Positions 22,969 through 30,877 of a stretch of DNA of 32,577 nt are shown here, piece by piece. The position numbers were made by a program, and so were the translations under genes. How positions within the stretch are numbered: position 1 is the stretch's first letter; each line of letters begins with the position of its first letter. The notes under the pieces were generated by a model that saw nothing but the letters and a program-made list of their open reading frames with translations, made no database searches and was not told the DNA's origin. The stretch comes from Sporomusa silvacetica DSM 10669 (GTDB lineage: Bacteria > Bacillota > Negativicutes > Sporomusales > Sporomusaceae), in the NCBI RefSeq assembly GCF_002257705.1, contig NZ_LSLK01000041.1, positions 1-32,577 on the forward strand. Direction: 5' to 3'.

Positions 22969-24048
22969 TTAAGGTGCAATGAACATATGCGCTTGTTCTT
23001 CTCCTCTTAACACGCGTAATACGCCATAGGCTAATGCTTCCAGTTCATTCTCTCCAGCTACAATTTCCACAGGCGCAATAAATCCTATTCTTTCGACAAT
23101 CCATTCAGTCATTAGAGAAGAATAAGCCACTGCACCTGTAAGAATAATGCAATCAACCTTTCCTTTAACAACTGTAGCCATTTCGCCGATTCCCTTAGCA
23201 ACTTGGTAAGCCATGCCCTGATAAACTAATTCCGCATATTTATCCCCATTCTTGATCTTGGCCTCCACTTCCAGAGCATTGTTAGTCCCTAGATAGGCGA
23301 CTAAACCGCCCTGCCCGCGCATTCGCTTTGTAGCAGAAAGACGATCATGCTTACCAGAAAAACAAAGATCAACCAATTGCCGACAAGGAACTCGACCGGC
23401 ACGTTCGGGCGAAAACGGACCTTCTTCGTCAGTAAGAACATCAATCATTCTTCCCCCGCTAATTACGGTCGCCGTTATGCCTCCACCCATATGGGATACG
23501 ACAAAATTTGTGTCCCGAAAATTCCTATTGAGCTTTTTTGCTGTTTTTAAGGCAACAGCTCGCATATTTAAAACATGGCACGATGCCCTTCTGGTAAGTT
23601 CTGGAACACCCGATAGTCTAGCGATATCCTCCAGTTCATCAACGACCACCGCATCATAAATATAAGATGGGATATTTGTTGCATTCGCAATTTCGTAGGC
23701 TAGGATAGCGCCCAGGTTCGAAGCATGGTCATCAATAGGTCGGTATGTGAGAAAATCGACCATTTCGTTATCCACTTTATAAGCTCCCTGTTTTAGGGGT
23801 GGAAGTTTTCCTCCGCGGCCAGCCACTGCGGAAAGTTCCTCTACTAAAAAACCTTCCTCCTTCAAACAATTCATAATTGCCTCTTTACGCATTTGAAGCT
23901 GATCAACCATTGATTCGTAGGATGATAACTGAGCTACATTGTGTAGAACCGTTTTACGAAAAAGCTCTTTTTCGTTTTCGTATACTGCAATTTTGGTCGA
24001 AGTAGAGCCTGGATTAATAGATAGTATCTTATAAATTATTTCCGACAT
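22969..24048 (-). CDS. buk: butyrate kinase
   Basis: A 359-residue acetokinase-family enzyme. SINPGSTSTKIAVYENE is the N-terminal phosphate-binding signature and SHMGGGITATVISGGRMID the second. It turns butyryl phosphate and ADP into butyrate and ATP; related branched-chain or acetyl substrates are possible. GAGGAGCGG precedes ATG 24048. It follows ptb by 69 nt, the classical ptb-buk pair. In this cluster it gives the substrate-level ATP from the acyl-CoA pool formed by phloroglucinol cleavage. Confidence 0.93.
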   Translation of the reverse strand: MSEIIYKILSINPGSTSTKIAVYENEKELFRKTVLHNVAQLSSYESMVDQLQMRKEAIMNCLKEEGFLVEELSAVAGRGGKLPPLKQGAYKVDNEMVDFLTYRPIDDHASNLGAILAYEIANATNIPSYIYDAVVVDELEDIARLSGVPELTRRASCHVLNMRAVALKTAKKLNRNFRDTNFVVSHMGGGITATVISGGRMIDVLTDEEGPFSPERAGRVPCRQLVDLCFSGKHDRLSATKRMRGQGGLVAYLGTNNALEVEAKIKNGDKYAELVYQGMAYQVAKGIGEMATVVKGKVDCIILTGAVAYSSLMTEWIVERIGFIAPVEIVAGENELEALAYGVLRVLRGEEQAHMFIAP

Positions 24049-24117
24049 AAAAATTCGCCGCTCCTCTGATTCTGATAGTGTTTATTTGGTTTGCTTTCTA
24101 TGACGAACATCAGTAAA

Positions 24118-25026
24118 CTAAACGGTAGCTGAAGCTGCCAAAACCAATGGCAAAAATTTGCCATCAACGTCGGCTGCCCGTGAGGTTAAGACAATTGGCA
24201 CTTTTCCGCCGACCACTATCCCTGCAGTTCTTGCCCCCGCAGAATAACGTAATGCTTTGTATAGAATATTGCCTGCAGCGAGATTAGGAACCATCATCAA
24301 ATCGACATCGCCGCACACTTTACTAGTAATGCCCTTAATTTCTGCAGCTTCTTTACTAATAGCCAAATCATAAGAAACAGGCCCTTCCACTACACATCCT
24401 GTCAGAATACCTTCCGTGTTCATCCTTTTCAATTCAGCTGCATCAACATTCTCGACTATTTTAGGGTTTACATCCTCGCTTGCTGCTAAAACAGCCACTT
24501 TAGGCGTATCAAAACCCATGCGGGTCATTGTGATTACGGCATTCTCCAAGATATCCTTTTTCTGATTCAAATTAGGATATATATTAAGAGCCACATCTGT
24601 TACCCCAATAAGTTTGTGATAATTGGGAATTTGGACAAACCCCAAGTGTGATATCAGATTTCCAGTGCGGAATCCCGCTTTGTCGCTGAGTAATGCACGC
24701 ATGAGACTACCAGTCTGTATCAAGCCCTTCATAAGAAAGTCTGCTTCGCCAGATTTCACCATGTCAGCTGCTATAAAAGCTGCCTCCTCTACAGTCTCTG
24801 CATGAACAATCGTATAATTTGAGACGTTTTCGCCCAACAAAGCCAAGTACCCTTGGATCTGCTCCTTATGTCCAACTAAAACGGGAGCTACAATTTTCTC
24901 TTTGACAGCCATGCTTACAGCCTCCAGCGTATGGCTATCCTGAGCGGCTACAACAGCTACTGTTCTTGTTTTCTTAGTACTAGACCTGACCAACTCTATG
25001 AGCTGGTCAAAGTTCTGGTAGATCAT
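24118..25026 (-). CDS. ptb: phosphate butyryltransferase
   Basis: A 302-residue enzyme of the PTA/PTB family (VAVVAAQDSHTLEAVSMAVK at the N-terminus, SHLGFVQIPNYHKLIGVTD and AGNILYKALRYSAGARTAG later). It exchanges CoA of butyryl-CoA for phosphate. The RBS is GAAGGGAC before ATG 25026. It lies between the upstream thiolase (62 nt) and buk. No crotonase, 3-hydroxybutyryl-CoA dehydrogenase or butyryl-CoA dehydrogenase gene is in the window, so butyryl-CoA must be made by genes elsewhere, or the pair acts on another short acyl-CoA. Confidence 0.92.
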   Translation of the reverse strand: MIYQNFDQLIELVRSSTKKTRTVAVVAAQDSHTLEAVSMAVKEKIVAPVLVGHKEQIQGYLALLGENVSNYTIVHAETVEEAAFIAADMVKSGEADFLMKGLIQTGSLMRALLSDKAGFRTGNLISHLGFVQIPNYHKLIGVTDVALNIYPNLNQKKDILENAVITMTRMGFDTPKVAVLAASEDVNPKIVENVDAAELKRMNTEGILTGCVVEGPVSYDLAISKEAAEIKGITSKVCGDVDLMMVPNLAAGNILYKALRYSAGARTAGIVVGGKVPIVLTSRAADVDGKFLPLVLAASATV

Positions 25027-25088
25027 ACATTCCAGTCCCTTCTATTTGTTTGGAGAACTCAATTAATATAACCTTAGCGGTTTAAGCA

Positions 25089-26279
25089 TTACACCAATTC
25101 GATAATGTCTGCCACTCCCATTCCCCCGCCAACACAGAGTGTTGCCAATCCATATTTCACTTTCCGTCTTTTCATTTCATGGATGAGTGTAGCCATAATT
25201 CTGGCTCCGGAACTGCCAAGAGCATGCCCCAAGGCTATAGCCCCGCCATTTACGTTAAGTATTTCTGTATTTAAATTCAATTCTTTAATTACAGCAATGC
25301 TTTGAGCCGCAAAGGCTTCATTAAGTTCAATCAGACCGATGTCTCCCAGATTTAAACCGGCTAATTTCAACGCCTTTTTAGTAGCTTCAACTGGACCAAT
25401 CCCCATAATCTCAGGCGGCGCTCCTACTGCCGCCTGGCTGCGCAGAATGGCAAGCGGTTTAAGATTTCTTTTTTGGGCTTCTTTAGCTGACATTAAAACA
25501 AGGCAAGAGGCTCCATCATTGCGGCCTGAAGAGTTGCCGGCGGTTACCGTTCCTCCGTCCTTGAAAGCGGGCCGTAGTTTTGTTAACTGTTCCATTGAAG
25601 TTTTTCTAGGGAATTCGTCAGTGTCAAAAACAATAGGCTCTGCTTTTTTCCTTGGAACTGAAACAGGAACGATCTCATCACGGAACTTACCTTCGTTAAT
25701 AGCTTTAGCAGCCTTTTCCTGGCTCCCCAGCGCAAAGATATCCTGTTCTTCCCGGCTGATTCCGTACTTTTTCGCCAAATTTTCTGCAGTTAACCCCATA
25801 TTCAGTTGACCGTACACTTCCATAGGCTGCGCGTGAATTTGACTTTCGATATTAGAATCGTAAACAACAGCATTACCTGATCCGAATCCGTAACGTGCAT
25901 TTCGGAAGTAGAAGGGAGCATTACTCATGCTTTCTACTCCGCCGGCAACAATGATCTCGGAGACACCGCACATGATAGCTTGAGCCGCATTGTTCACCGC
26001 CTGCAACCCGGAAGCACACTGGCGCATTACCGTATAGGCAGGAACATCGATAGGTATGCCAGCTTTCAAAGCAGAAACTCTAGCTATGTTTGGTGCATCG
26101 GCGCTTTGTTTTACATGTCCTAAAATTACTTCATCAATACAAGATGTTTCAATCTGCGCGTTTTTGATCGCCGCTTCAATTACAATTTTCCCCAAGTCAT
26201 CTGGTTGAACATCCTTCAGCGTTCCGCCAATTTTGCCCACAGCCGTCCTAACGGCACTTACTATAACAATATCTTGCAT
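25089..26279 (-). CDS. acetyl-CoA acetyltransferase (thiolase), second copy
   Basis: A 396-residue thiolase with active-site Cys in MRQCASGLQAVNN, His in GHALGSSGARI and second Cys in CVGGGMGVADI. ATG 26279 (MQDIVIVSAVRT) is chosen because GGGGGAAG precedes it; the longer frame starts inside the RBS region. It differs clearly from the thiolase at 19997-21175, so the two are not a recent duplication and may prefer different directions or chain lengths. Located just after the phloroglucinol reductase, with a 19-bp hairpin in between. Confidence 0.9.
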   Translation of the reverse strand: MQDIVIVSAVRTAVGKIGGTLKDVQPDDLGKIVIEAAIKNAQIETSCIDEVILGHVKQSADAPNIARVSALKAGIPIDVPAYTVMRQCASGLQAVNNAAQAIMCGVSEIIVAGGVESMSNAPFYFRNARYGFGSGNAVVYDSNIESQIHAQPMEVYGQLNMGLTAENLAKKYGISREEQDIFALGSQEKAAKAINEGKFRDEIVPVSVPRKKAEPIVFDTDEFPRKTSMEQLTKLRPAFKDGGTVTAGNSSGRNDGASCLVLMSAKEAQKRNLKPLAILRSQAAVGAPPEIMGIGPVEATKKALKLAGLNLGDIGLIELNEAFAAQSIAVIKELNLNTEILNVNGGAIALGHALGSSGARIMATLIHEMKRRKVKYGLATLCVGGGMGVADIIELV

Positions 26280-26318
26280 ACTGCTTCCCCCATTTTTCGA
26301 CACAAATATCTTATTATT

Positions 26319-26367
26319 CCTTATAGGATGACCGCCGACTTATTTGTACGGCGGTCATCCTATAAGG
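26319..26367 (-). repeat. 19-bp perfect hairpin between the SDR and thiolase genes
   Basis: CCTTATAGGATGACCGCCG and its exact complement flank an 11-nt loop. There is no T-run after it on the minus strand (AATAATAAG), so it is a poor terminator. It more likely sets mRNA processing or stability between the pathway genes and the thiolase-ptb-buk part. Confidence 0.75.
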
Positions 26368-26417
26368 TTTCCCAATTATACAAAACTTGAGTTTCATAGA
26401 AGAATTTATATTAACTA

Positions 26418-27197
26418 TTACCCAATAGCAGTCAGACCGCCATCCGGATAAATGATATTGCCAGTAACAAATCCGGAAGCATCCGAGCAGAGGAAAATTG
26501 CAGGCCCAACGCAATCTGTTGGTAGAGCCATTCTTTTCATGGGCAGGCTCTCGGCAAGATCCTTTCTGGCATTTGGTCCACGACTGTTGAGAATATCTGT
26601 CATCATCGGCGTTTCGGTAATCGTAGGGCCGATGGCGTTTACGGTTATGTTATACTTGCCGAACTCAGAAGCTAATTGGCGGGTCATCATGTCCAAAGCA
26701 CCCTTTGTGCCACAATAACCTGCATTACCTGGACCTTTGGTCGCAATCCTACCCCGTACAGAGGACAAGTTCACCATTTTGCCGTAACCATTCTGGATCA
26801 TGTGTTTGCCAAAGTGCTTGCAACACATCATAACGCCGATTACATTCACATCAAACATTTGCTTAAAAGAATCCATAGGGAAATCTTCGGCATTAAACTT
26901 CTTGTTGAAACCCTGGGCATTCACAAGAATGTCCACTTTTCCAAAATCCTTTACTGATTCGACTACCAAAGCCTCCACGCTTGATTCTACTGCAGCATCA
27001 ACAGTATAGTATTTTACTTCAAGACCGCACGCTTCTTTAATTTCCAGAACTGCTCTTTGGAGAGAATCCACACTTCTGCTTGCAATAGCGACTTTGGCAC
27101 CAGCTTCAGCAAGCCCTTGTGCAATTGCCTGCCCAATTCCGCCGGCCCCCCCTACCACTACTGCATTTTTACCCTCAAGGGAAAATATTTTTTGCAT
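26418..27197 (-). CDS. phloroglucinol reductase, SDR family
   Basis: A 259-residue short-chain dehydrogenase. VVGGAGGIGQAIA (14-26) is the nucleotide-binding loop, NAQG (93-96) replaces the usual NAG, and Ser145/146 with Tyr161-x-x-x-Lys165 (GYCGTKGAL) form the catalytic set. The C-terminal IYPDGGLTAIG is typical. In the known phloroglucinol pathway an NADPH-dependent SDR reduces phloroglucinol to dihydrophloroglucinol. This is the only SDR here and sits directly with the cyclohydrolase, dehydrogenase and lyase genes, which is the main reason for the specific name. Start ATG 27197 follows GGGGAG; it is 27 nt after the lyase gene. Confidence 0.82.
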   Translation of the reverse strand: MQKIFSLEGKNAVVVGGAGGIGQAIAQGLAEAGAKVAIASRSVDSLQRAVLEIKEACGLEVKYYTVDAAVESSVEALVVESVKDFGKVDILVNAQGFNKKFNAEDFPMDSFKQMFDVNVIGVMMCCKHFGKHMIQNGYGKMVNLSSVRGRIATKGPGNAGYCGTKGALDMMTRQLASEFGKYNITVNAIGPTITETPMMTDILNSRGPNARKDLAESLPMKRMALPTDCVGPAIFLCSDASGFVTGNIIYPDGGLTAIG

Positions 27198-27224
27198 GAT
27201 ACTTCACTCCCCGTTTCTATTAAT

Positions 27225-28067
27225 TTATTGACGTTCTTTCAGACCAAGTATCTGACGCGCTTCCGCAGCTGTTGCAATTTCCCGTCCTGCCATTTTGCCA
27301 AACTCGACCGCACGCGCGACAAGCTGGACGTTTGTTGCATAGACACCCTTCTCCATGAATATATTATCCTCAAGCCCTACCCGCAGTCCGTTGCAGCCTG
27401 CAGCAAGTCCGGCCAGCATCATCGAAACGTGGCTTTTGCCTATTCCTGTGATCGACCAAGTGGAGCCTTGCGGAAGCTTAGGCAGCAGATAGGAAAGAGA
27501 TTCAAGGTTGCCGGGCATGCCGCCCGGCACGTCCAGTACGAACTGGCAATGAAGCGGTGTTTTCAAGAAACCCTTTTTGATATAGTGCTCAATATTGCCA
27601 ATCATGCCCGCGTCAAAAATCTCGATCTCCGGTTTGATTTGAAGCTCCTGACACTTGGTACCTAGCTTTTCCAGGAAAGCCGGCGTATTGAGAAACACGT
27701 AACTATTCGCCCAGTTCATGGTTCCGGGGTCGTAAGAACACATCTCCGGCTGCAAAGCCTCAAGATGAGCCATACGCAACTCTTCGGAAAAAGCACTGCC
27801 AGAAGTTGTGAGGTTCAGTATAATATCAAGTCCCTCATCCGCAATAGCCTTGCGCACCTTACCTACTACCTCTACGAACTTCTCTGTTGCCATGGTGTTC
27901 TTACCGTTTTCATCGCGCACATGCAGATGAACAACAGCAGCGCCGGCTTTTGCGCAAGCCACTGCATCTGCTACAATTTCATCCGGTGTTATGGGAACAT
28001 GCGGCGATTGTGCCTTTGTAGTTCCTGCGCCGCAAAGTGCAGCGGTTATAATCAATTTTTTCTTCAT
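27225..28067 (-). CDS. triacetate acetoacetate-lyase, BKACE family (DUF849)
   Basis: A 280-residue beta-keto acid cleavage enzyme. His47 and His49 in VVHLHVRDENG are the zinc ligands of the family, and a later Glu is expected to complete the site. SPHVPITPDEIV near the N-terminus is characteristic. BKACE enzymes split a beta-keto acid with acetyl-CoA. In phloroglucinol fermentation the substrate is triacetate (3,5-dioxohexanoate), giving acetoacetate and acetoacetyl-CoA. 3-Keto-5-aminohexanoate cleavage would be the alternative, but no lysine-fermentation gene is present. AGAGGTGATG precedes ATG 28067. A stem-loop at 28086-28138 separates it from the dehydrogenase gene. Confidence 0.85.
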   Translation of the reverse strand: MKKKLIITAALCGAGTTKAQSPHVPITPDEIVADAVACAKAGAAVVHLHVRDENGKNTMATEKFVEVVGKVRKAIADEGLDIILNLTTSGSAFSEELRMAHLEALQPEMCSYDPGTMNWANSYVFLNTPAFLEKLGTKCQELQIKPEIEIFDAGMIGNIEHYIKKGFLKTPLHCQFVLDVPGGMPGNLESLSYLLPKLPQGSTWSITGIGKSHVSMMLAGLAAGCNGLRVGLEDNIFMEKGVYATNVQLVARAVEFGKMAGREIATAAEARQILGLKERQ

Positions 28068-28085
28068 AACTCATCACCTCTAGAA

Positions 28086-28138
28086 GCTGTCCGTCGAAAG
28101 CAAACTTGTCATTTTGAAAAATCGTTTCGCCGGACAGC
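28086..28138 (-). repeat. intercistronic stem-loop before the lyase gene
   Basis: GCTGTCCG and CGAAA pair with TTTCG and CGGACAGC across one mismatch, with a loop of about 27 nt. It has no T-run and lies close to the lyase RBS on its 5' side, so an mRNA stability or processing role is more likely than termination. Confidence 0.55.
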
Positions 28139-28174
28139 CGCCTCTACTTCCTTATACAATAGTTAGAAATACAA

Positions 28175-29137
28175 TTATACTAGGTCACTCATTAGTTTCT
28201 TAGCAATTTTAAACACTTCAAATAACTGCTTATCACGTTTGGCCAGAACCTCTTCCGTGCTACGCCCCGCATAATCATAGAAACCTTTGCCTGTCTTAAC
28301 TCCTAGTTCTCCCTTGTCAACGTGTTCAAACAGGGCTGTAGGATGGTAGTTTTGTTCAGGCATAACATAGCTTTTATTTTTGAAATTGTTGGCACTGGTA
28401 TCTAGTCCGGTAAAGTCAAAGCGCTGCACCAATCCAAGCACCATCGCACGAGGAATAAAGCTGGCTTTTACCGCCATATCAATATCCTCGGCTGTACAGT
28501 AGCCGTTATCAAGCAGATAAAAAACCTCTTGGTTTAATATCATCTGCATCCGATTTACAATGTAGCCGGGAACAAATTTATTCATACAAACCGGTGTTTT
28601 ACCGCTTTTATTAAGTATGCTCATGACGGCATTTACGACCTCTGGAACGGTTTTATCATTTCTGACTACTTCAACCAGCGGAATAAGCTGGGGTGGTGCA
28701 TACCAATGGGCAATAACGGTATAAGGTAATCGCCGCTCTGGCGTAATTTCAAAAGTGTTCAAAAAAGAGGTATTTGACGCGATATATACGTCATCAGGAA
28801 GAATTTTATCCAACTGGGTATATAGCTCTGCCTTTGCCTCACGGTTTTCTACAATAGTCTCCATAATGAAGTCGGCTCCAGCCACTGCACCTTCAAGTGT
28901 TTCGGAAAAACTTACCCGCTTAAATATGGTGGCAATGTCTTCTTGCTTAATCATTCCTTCTTCGGCAAAGGTTATTAGACTGGAATGCAAAATTGAGCGG
29001 GCCTTTTCCATCGCAGGTACTGACCGATCATACATACAAACTTCATAACCGCCAATCGCAAAACTTTGTGCAATACCTGGCCCCATTGTACCTGTACCTA
29101 AAACAGCTACCTTTTTGATGTCTTCTAATTTTTTCAT
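28175..29137 (-). CDS. (S)-3-hydroxy-5-oxohexanoate dehydrogenase, 3-hydroxyacyl-CoA dehydrogenase family
   Basis: A 320-residue NAD-dependent dehydrogenase. VAVLGTGTMGPGIA (11-24) is the Rossmann loop. SNTSF (121-125) and His144-Glu156 (HWYAPPQLIPLVEVV) supply the Ser/Asn, His and Glu of the 3HCDH active site; the usual HFFNP is changed to HWYAPP, consistent with a substrate that is not a CoA ester. In the phloroglucinol pathway such an enzyme oxidises 3-hydroxy-5-oxohexanoate to triacetate. I set the start at ATG 29137 (MKKLEDIKKVAVLG, AGGAG upstream); a longer frame would overlap the cyclase gene with no RBS. The specific substrate rests on the neighbours. Confidence 0.83.
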   Translation of the reverse strand: MKKLEDIKKVAVLGTGTMGPGIAQSFAIGGYEVCMYDRSVPAMEKARSILHSSLITFAEEGMIKQEDIATIFKRVSFSETLEGAVAGADFIMETIVENREAKAELYTQLDKILPDDVYIASNTSFLNTFEITPERRLPYTVIAHWYAPPQLIPLVEVVRNDKTVPEVVNAVMSILNKSGKTPVCMNKFVPGYIVNRMQMILNQEVFYLLDNGYCTAEDIDMAVKASFIPRAMVLGLVQRFDFTGLDTSANNFKNKSYVMPEQNYHPTALFEHVDKGELGVKTGKGFYDYAGRSTEEVLAKRDKQLFEVFKIAKKLMSDLV

Positions 29138-29183
29138 GACAGCGACTCCTAATGAAAATTTGATACACAAGAAAAACTTTAGC

Positions 29184-30089
29184 TTAAAACGCTCCTTCTT
29201 CCCAAGCGACCAAACGGACAAAACCACCGTCAGCCATTTCACAACGGAAAGGGAAAGCTGCAATAATCATTCTTTTTCCGGTGCATTCGTCGATATCGCC
29301 GCCGCCATTTTCCACGGTGCACACGCCATGCTGCATGTATAGACGGTGGCATGGCTCATAGTCGGGGAACACCACCGCGGGGTCCTTACCAGTAGCGGCA
29401 CGGTATGCAGTATCCAACCAGGGCATCTGCTCCTTTAGAGGGTGATGCCATAGCGGGGCGTCAGTAGCACCCCATGTTCCGGAAATACCCTTTATATGCT
29501 TCTCGTGAATAAGCCAGTTAGCAAGTTCCGGACCTGAGCCGGGGTAATAATTGTAGTACTTGTCGTTATTCAAACGCCAGTAGTGATGAAACCCAGTGTT
29601 GATGATAACCCAGTCGTTTTCCCGAATCTCAAGTCCATCCTTCTTGCAGGCAGCCTCCACTTCGGCAGGTTTGATCTCATGCCAAATATCGCTGCCCATC
29701 TTGGCAGGGTCTCCTCCGGCAGCATTCCATTTAGCTTCAAATTCGTCTTTTAAATAACGCATATCAACGATGATACCTGTACCGATGCAGCGGCAAAGAG
29801 GTATTTCGGCGAGAGTGTAACCATTGGCCGCGCGATCCACCTCTTCTTCGTGGAGGACGTGGTTGGGTGCGTCCATATGGGTGCCGGCGTGAAGTGTGCC
29901 AGTGTATGTCATTGTCCGCTTATGAAACCGGCCTAGATATTGACCGCGCGGAAAAGCTAAGTCTTGACGGGGGCCAGGGAAAGGCCACAAAGGTGTATCC
30001 ACGCCCCAAGGCAGGGAGAGATCGTAAATTTTAGTCATTTTAGAATCATCCAAATAGAATTTGGATTTATCCAGAGGCATATAAGCCAT
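29184..30089 (-). CDS. dihydrophloroglucinol cyclohydrolase, cyclase family
   Basis: A 301-residue protein of the metal-dependent cyclase/kynurenine formamidase-like family. The signature H67-AGT-H71-M-D73-APN-H77 binds the divalent metal. It would hydrolyse the ring of dihydrophloroglucinol to 3-hydroxy-5-oxohexanoate, the ring-opening step, where Mn-dependent members of this family act in Clostridium scatologenes. It is longer than typical kynurenine formamidases (about 210 residues), with an insert between about 110 and 190. AGGAGG precedes ATG 30089. It follows the cupin gene by 73 nt and precedes the dehydrogenase gene by 46 nt. Confidence 0.85.
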   Translation of the reverse strand: MAYMPLDKSKFYLDDSKMTKIYDLSLPWGVDTPLWPFPGPRQDLAFPRGQYLGRFHKRTMTYTGTLHAGTHMDAPNHVLHEEEVDRAANGYTLAEIPLCRCIGTGIIVDMRYLKDEFEAKWNAAGGDPAKMGSDIWHEIKPAEVEAACKKDGLEIRENDWVIINTGFHHYWRLNNDKYYNYYPGSGPELANWLIHEKHIKGISGTWGATDAPLWHHPLKEQMPWLDTAYRAATGKDPAVVFPDYEPCHRLYMQHGVCTVENGGGDIDECTGKRMIIAAFPFRCEMADGGFVRLVAWEEGAF

Positions 30090-30162
30090 ATAAAATTCCT
30101 CCTGTTTGTTATATTGTGCTGTTAACAGAGCGCCAGTGGCGGAACCGCCGCCGCTTCAAGCA

Positions 30163-30498
30163 TTAACAGTTTACTACTGTCACCAAAACCCTTGCGGCTA
30201 TATTTCCATTAGTAAGCATCTCCCGGCTTTCGCCAGGTGCAATGTAAATCGCATCGTTTTCGTGCATGATATACTCGGCACCCTGACCATCCCTGACAGT
30301 GATGGAGCCTCTCAGAATGTAGTAAATCCGTTCTTTAGCGGCAGAAGACATAGTAGCTCCCCCGTTGGGAAGGAACTCGGAGATTGACATAGTTACACTT
30401 TGGGTTCCTTCAGGTGATCCAAGCTTACGGATGCCCCACATATTAAAGTGATTTTTTGCATCATAACAGCTTCCCTCACTGGCTTTTACAAAGATCAT
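30163..30498 (-). CDS. cupin-domain protein, first gene of the phloroglucinol unit
   Basis: A 111-residue single-domain cupin. ERIYYILRGSITVRDGQG is the second half of motif 1 and NDAIYIAPGESREML is motif 2. The metal-binding HxH of motif 1 is absent: GGATMSSAAKE stands where GxxxxxHxHxxxE is expected, leaving only the Glu, and motif 2 lacks its His. It therefore probably binds a small molecule or a partner protein and not a metal. GGGAGG lies before ATG 30498. As first gene behind element copy 4 it might help an enzyme or sense a pathway compound; no function is known to me. Confidence 0.8.
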   Translation of the reverse strand: MIFVKASEGSCYDAKNHFNMWGIRKLGSPEGTQSVTMSISEFLPNGGATMSSAAKERIYYILRGSITVRDGQGAEYIMHENDAIYIAPGESREMLTNGNIAARVLVTVVNC

Positions 30499-30635
30499 TA
30501 TTTATACCTCCCTGTTATTGACCGTTTGTCAATTATGTCCGGAAACCATAACGGTCGCATTACACCGCCCGTCCCGGCACCGCAATAGTATTGCATCCCC
30601 TCCTTTACTTGCCTGAGAACCTGATATGAACAAAT

Positions 30636-30745
30636 AAAAAAACCTAGCTCATAGAAGGCAACGAAATACACGTTGCTTTTCTAAAGAGCTAGGCTTAACT
30701 ACTTTATACCGGAATTTTTACTCCAGTATCATATTCAAGCTACTC
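30636..30745 (-). ncRNA. structured leader element, copy 4
   Basis: Minus strand: GAGTAGCTTGAATATGATA, hairpin ACTGGA-(8 nt)-TTCCGGT, linker AAAGTAGTT, long hairpin AAGCCTAGCTC/GAGCTAGGTTT with TAGAA/TTCTA and GCAACG/CGTTGC inside, then seven T. The small hairpin differs at several paired positions from copy 1 and stays paired. It begins 31 nt after the -10 box and ends about 135 nt before the cupin start. Confidence 0.83.
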
Positions 30746-30776
30746 ATCATTGAAATATAATTAATATTCTTAATTT

Positions 30777-30805
30777 ATTATACTTAAATTTCTTATTTTT
30801 TTCAA
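30777..30805 (-). promoter_or_regulatory. sigma-A promoter of the phloroglucinol operon
   Basis: TTGAAA (30800-30805), 17 nt, TATAAT (30777-30782). The predicted start is near 30770. The 30499-30877 gap contains only this promoter and the leader element. Confidence 0.8.
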
Positions 30806-30877
30806 CTGTTTTTTCTATACTATAACTGACATATAGTAGTATGTTTGTCAGTTTGCTGATTATTTTACAAGTCAGCA

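Noticed and set aside
27225..28067. Lysine fermentation (3-keto-5-aminohexanoate cleavage) as the role of the BKACE gene
   Set aside because: No aminomutase or diaminohexanoate dehydrogenase genes are near; the neighbours form a phloroglucinol pathway instead.
1781..30745. Idea that the four copies are a MITE or REP mobile repeat
   Set aside because: Not excluded, but flanks show no target duplication or outer inverted repeats, stems co-vary, and two copies keep a 31-32 nt spacing to a promoter. A regulatory leader fits better.
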